Assembly (NCBI GenBank): GCA_902560565.1
Contig: CACEMG010000002.1
Location: 45,134-109,133, forward strand
Origin: an uncultured Pelagibacteraceae bacterium
GTDB lineage: Bacteria > Pseudomonadota > Alphaproteobacteria > Pelagibacterales > Pelagibacteraceae
Direction: 5' to 3'
Length of the DNA: 64,000 bases
The position numbers were made by a program, and so were the translations under genes. Below the pieces are notes generated by a model that had not been told where the DNA came from, ran no database searches, and worked only from the letters and a program-made list of their open reading frames with translations. This document shows positions 61,331-64,000 of this stretch, piece by piece. Positions within the stretch are counted from its first letter, which is position 1. Each line of letters starts with the position of its first letter.

Positions 61331-62074
61331 ATGAGTAATCTTATAGTTGGTGCATCTTCAGGTCTTGGTAAAGAACTTGCTTACGAGTTTGCTAAAAATT
61401 CAAAAAATTTGATACTTATTTCAAGGAAACTAAGTAATTTAGAATTTTTAAAATCTGATTTAGAAAAAAATTTTAAAATTAAGGTCGATGTGTTTGAGGT
61501 AGATTTTAGTAAAAAAGAAAATGTAACAAATTTTATATCTAATAACTTTGAAATATTGAGTAATATTGATGGCGTACTATTTCCAATAGGTATGATGATT
61601 GAAAATGATAATGTAAAAAACTCAAGTGAGGATTTTTCTAATATATTTAATGCAAATTTTCTTTCTATTGCTTTATTGATTTCTAAAGTTTTAGATATAT
61701 TTGAAAAAAAAAATAAAGGTTTTATTGTTGGTTTTGGATCTATTTCTGCTTCTATGGGCAGAAAAATAAATACAGCTTATTCTGGAGCAAAAAAATCTCT
61801 AGAAAATTTTTTTGAAAGTTTGATTATTTCAAATCTTAACAATGAAATTAAAATACAATTTTATACTTTAGGTTATTTAGATACAAAGTTAACTCATGGA
61901 AAAAAATTATTATTACCAAAAGGATCACCAAAGCATTTATCAAATATAGTTTATAAAAATTTAAATCAAAAGGGAGTTAAAAAATTTTTTCCATTTTGGT
62001 GGGTTTTTATAAATTTTGTAATAAAAAATTTACCATTCTTTATATCAAAAAATATAATTAAATATTTTAATTAA
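61331..62074 (+). CDS. short-chain dehydrogenase/reductase
   Basis: A 247-residue classical SDR. It has LIVGASSGLGKELAYEFAKNS (cofactor glycine motif), VDFSKKENV, the catalytic serine in GFGSISASMG and the Tyr-x3-Lys in AYSGAKKSLENF. The C-terminal 30 residues are hydrophobic and basic and may touch the membrane. Substrate unknown; neighbours suggest sugar or lipid modification. The next gene starts four bases later. Confidence 0.85.
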   Translation: MSNLIVGASSGLGKELAYEFAKNSKNLILISRKLSNLEFLKSDLEKNFKIKVDVFEVDFSKKENVTNFISNNFEILSNIDGVLFPIGMMIENDNVKNSSEDFSNIFNANFLSIALLISKVLDIFEKKNKGFIVGFGSISASMGRKINTAYSGAKKSLENFFESLIISNLNNEIKIQFYTLGYLDTKLTHGKKLLLPKGSPKHLSNIVYKNLNQKGVKKFFPFWWVFINFVIKNLPFFISKNIIKYFN

Positions 62075-62077
62075 TAA

Positions 62078-63085
62078 ATGTTAAACAATTATAATAAAAA
62101 AATATATTTGAAAGTATTAAATATATTTAAGAAATATAATTTAAATCTTGCACATTCAAAAATTTGTGCTTCAGCAATTATCAATGCTGAACTAGTGGGT
62201 GCCTCTTCGCATGGCTTATCTAGAATGAAAATGTACTGTGATAGAATTAAAAGAAAATTAATAAATCCAAAGCCGAAAATTAAAATAAAAAAAATTTCTC
62301 AATCTATAAGTCGTATCGATGCTAACAATAGTATTGGTTTTGTTTCGGCAGACTTGGGTATTAAAGAGGTTATTAAAAATGCAAAAAAAACTGGTATAGG
62401 AATTGTTGGTATTAAAAATAGTGGTCACTATGGATTATCAAGTTTTTATGCTGAGCAAGCAGTTAAAAAAGGATTGGTAATTTTTTGTTTCACAAATGCA
62501 CCACCCGCGCTTGCTCCTTATGGTGCAAAAAAAAGTTTGTTTGGAACAAATCCAATATGTTTTGGAACTCCAGTAGGTAAAAGTACGCCATTTATTTTAG
62601 ATACATCTGTATCACTTATTAATAGAGGAAAAATAAGACTTGCAGCTAAAATAGGAAAAAAAATTAGTAAAGGATCAGCTTTAGACAAACATGGCAAACC
62701 AACAGTTGATCCAATTAAAGCTCTTAAAGGTGTCCAATTGCCAATTTCTGGATTTAAAGGTTCTGGTCTGGCTTGGATGGTGGATATTTTAAGCGGTGTA
62801 ATGACTGGAGCAAGCCATGGCGGTAAAGTCAAAGATCCATTTGATGACTTTAGTGGGCCACAAAATATTGGTCATTTATTTATAGCTTTTAAACATAATA
62901 TTTTTGTATCGAATTATACTAAGAGAATTAAGGAAAATATTAGAATCGTAAAAAAACTTCCTAAAGTAAAAGGTGTCACAGAGATTTTATATCCAGGTCA
63001 AAATAGAATGAAAAAGTATAAATTAAACATGAAAAAAAATATTAAAATTCCAAAATCTATATATGATGATTTAAATAATCTATGA
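62078..63085 (+). CDS. Ldh2-family malate/L-lactate/ureidoglycolate-type dehydrogenase
   Basis: A 335-residue NAD(P)-dependent 2-hydroxyacid dehydrogenase of the Ldh_2 (type II malate/lactate) family. It shows VGASSHGLSRMKMYCDRI, the catalytic histidine in GIKNSGHYGLSSFYAEQA, FTNAPPALAPYGAKKSLFGT, NPICFGTP and FKGSGLAWMVDILSG. Members act on malate, sulfolactate, ureidoglycolate or sugar acids. It overlaps the next gene by four bases (ATGA), so a PQQ-type dehydrogenase is translationally coupled to it. Confidence 0.83.
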   Translation: MLNNYNKKIYLKVLNIFKKYNLNLAHSKICASAIINAELVGASSHGLSRMKMYCDRIKRKLINPKPKIKIKKISQSISRIDANNSIGFVSADLGIKEVIKNAKKTGIGIVGIKNSGHYGLSSFYAEQAVKKGLVIFCFTNAPPALAPYGAKKSLFGTNPICFGTPVGKSTPFILDTSVSLINRGKIRLAAKIGKKISKGSALDKHGKPTVDPIKALKGVQLPISGFKGSGLAWMVDILSGVMTGASHGGKVKDPFDDFSGPQNIGHLFIAFKHNIFVSNYTKRIKENIRIVKKLPKVKGVTEILYPGQNRMKKYKLNMKKNIKIPKSIYDDLNNL

Positions 63086-64000
63086 CGAGGATCATAATTG
63101 TTCTTTTTATTTTTTTCTGTACAAATCTTAAAGCTACTGAATTTAATTTAAAAAAAATTTTAAATTTAAATGAACCTTGGGGATCAAGTTTTATAAATGA
63201 AAATGAGTTATTGATAACTGAAAAATCTGGAATAATAAAAATTATTAATTTAAAAAAAAAAGAAACAAGCATTATAGATCACAATTTAAATGTTATCGAA
63301 TATGGACAAGGAGGACTATTAGATATTCTTTTTAAAGATAATGTAGTTTGGGTTTCGTATACTGAAGATAGAGGAAACGATAAAACTAGCACTTCTATTG
63401 CTAGGGGTGATTTCAATAGAGAGAAAATTGAATTTAAAAATCTATTTCAGGCTTATCCACCAATAGACTCTCCATATCATTTTGGATCAAGGATGGCCAT
63501 TAAAGATGATTATTTATTTGCCTCGGTTGGCGAAAGAGGACAAGGAATGATTGCACAAGATGCTTCAAAGCATCCTGGTAGTATAATTAGAATTCATCTT
63601 GATGGAAAAATTCCTAAAGATAATCCAAAATTTTTAAATAAAAAAGATTGGTTACCGGAAATTTTTCAAATTGGTATAAGAAATCCACAAGGTCTTACTT
63701 TATCACCGTTTGATCAGAAAATTTATATAAGTAACCATGGTGCGAAAGGTGGTGATTGGTTTGGTGAAGTAAAAAAGGGAGAAAATTACGGTTGGAAAAT
63801 TTTAGGATGGGGTGGAACAAATTATTCTGGTACAAAAATAGGACCAAAATGGAAGCCAGGGTTTACAAAAGCAATAAAGTATTGGGTTCCTTCAATAGCG
63901 ACTAGTGCAATAACAATTTATAAAGGAGAAGAGTTCGAGGAATGGAATGGTTATGCTTTAATTACGTCTTTAAAAGATATGTCTCTGAGAAAGTTGGATT
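63082..64000 (+). CDS. PQQ-dependent aldose sugar dehydrogenase-like protein (runs off window)
   Basis: Open from ATG 63082 to the window end (306 codons), so partial. It has a signal peptide (MTRIIIVLFIFFCTNLKA) and then beta-propeller motifs of the soluble glucose/aldose dehydrogenase family: EYGQGGLLDILF, the active-site histidine in SPYHFGSRM, FASVGERGQGM, GSIIRIHLDGKIPKDNP, FQIGIRNPQGL, SNHGAKGGDWFGEV and ENYGWKI. The usual GHRNPQ motif reads GIRNPQ. It would oxidise sugars in the periplasm if PQQ is available; no PQQ genes are in view. Confidence 0.8.
   Translation, partial: MTRIIIVLFIFFCTNLKATEFNLKKILNLNEPWGSSFINENELLITEKSGIIKIINLKKKETSIIDHNLNVIEYGQGGLLDILFKDNVVWVSYTEDRGNDKTSTSIARGDFNREKIEFKNLFQAYPPIDSPYHFGSRMAIKDDYLFASVGERGQGMIAQDASKHPGSIIRIHLDGKIPKDNPKFLNKKDWLPEIFQIGIRNPQGLTLSPFDQKIYISNHGAKGGDWFGEVKKGENYGWKILGWGGTNYSGTKIGPKWKPGFTKAIKYWVPSIATSAITIYKGEEFEEWNGYALITSLKDMSLRKLD

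Noticed and set aside
1..64000. CRISPR arrays, insertion sequences, prophage or toxin-antitoxin modules
   Set aside because: No spaced direct repeats, transposase, integrase or recognisable toxin pair was seen in the window.

Overview
The window looks like a piece of a streamlined marine alphaproteobacterial chromosome of the SAR11/Pelagibacter type. By eye the DNA is very AT-rich and almost entirely coding. No gap without a gene exceeds about 200 bases, neighbouring genes repeatedly overlap by 1-4 bases, and there are no insertion sequences, prophage genes or CRISPR arrays. The gene set fits: many solute transporters, demethylating FAD/GcvT oxidoreductases, a methylcitrate cycle, TauE-type exporters and very few regulators. 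This assignment is inference from composition and gene content; no phylogeny was run.

Region by region. 1-8.6 kb is one long minus-strand run: a stand-alone GlmU acetyltransferase half, glmS, class II DAHP synthase, glutamine-dependent NAD synthetase, cysS, citramalate synthase and the start of a TrmJ-type RNA methyltransferase. 8.7-13.6 kb (plus) holds a HAD phosphatase, a LysE exporter and prpDBC for propionyl-CoA oxidation. 13.6-17.1 kb (minus) is nrdAB followed by a small SAM methyltransferase. 17.3-18.7 kb is a phosphohexomutase. 18.7-24.3 kb (minus) is a TRAP transporter (dctPQM), a tRNA-dihydrouridine synthase and two TauE/SafE exporters; the second exporter has no ATG, GTG or TTG start. 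24.4-30.9 kb is mixed metabolism, including RNA polymerase omega, an HIBADH-type reductase, a small beta-carbonic-anhydrase-like protein, a gamma carbonic anhydrase and a paralogue of the nrd-linked methyltransferase. 30.9-33.3 kb is a small glycan patch. 33.3-36.7 kb is a creatinase-like hydrolase and an amino-acid ABC transporter lacking its ATPase.

36.8-41.6 kb is the most coherent metabolic module. A fused S-adenosylmethionine decarboxylase/spermidine synthase makes methylthioadenosine (MTA). The genes beside it appear to salvage it: mtnP, mtnA, a FucA-like class II aldolase and divergent apt, with a GFA-type zinc protein and a tiny membrane protein of unknown role in between. The gene set matches the aldolase ('DHAP shunt') route rather than the methionine-returning route.

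41.6-44.5 kb carries a GT2 transferase, rfbB, rfbA and a CAT-anticodon tRNA. 44.6-52 kb holds a cupin, an aldo/keto reductase, an SBF-type transporter divergent from an unfamiliar two-winged-helix regulator, a dimethylglycine-dehydrogenase-like enzyme, galE and a SET-domain protein. 52-58.5 kb is a probable taurine/omega-amino-acid module: alanine dehydrogenase, class III aminotransferase and TauABC, whose permease carries about 400 extra N-terminal residues. 58.5-64 kb is a second glycan/oxidoreductase patch, ending in a partial PQQ sugar dehydrogenase.

A recurring theme is that all three transport operons (TRAP, polar amino acid, TauABC) have a strong hairpin directly after the binding-protein gene and before the membrane or ATPase genes. 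This suggests a common post-transcriptional way of making more binding protein than transporter.
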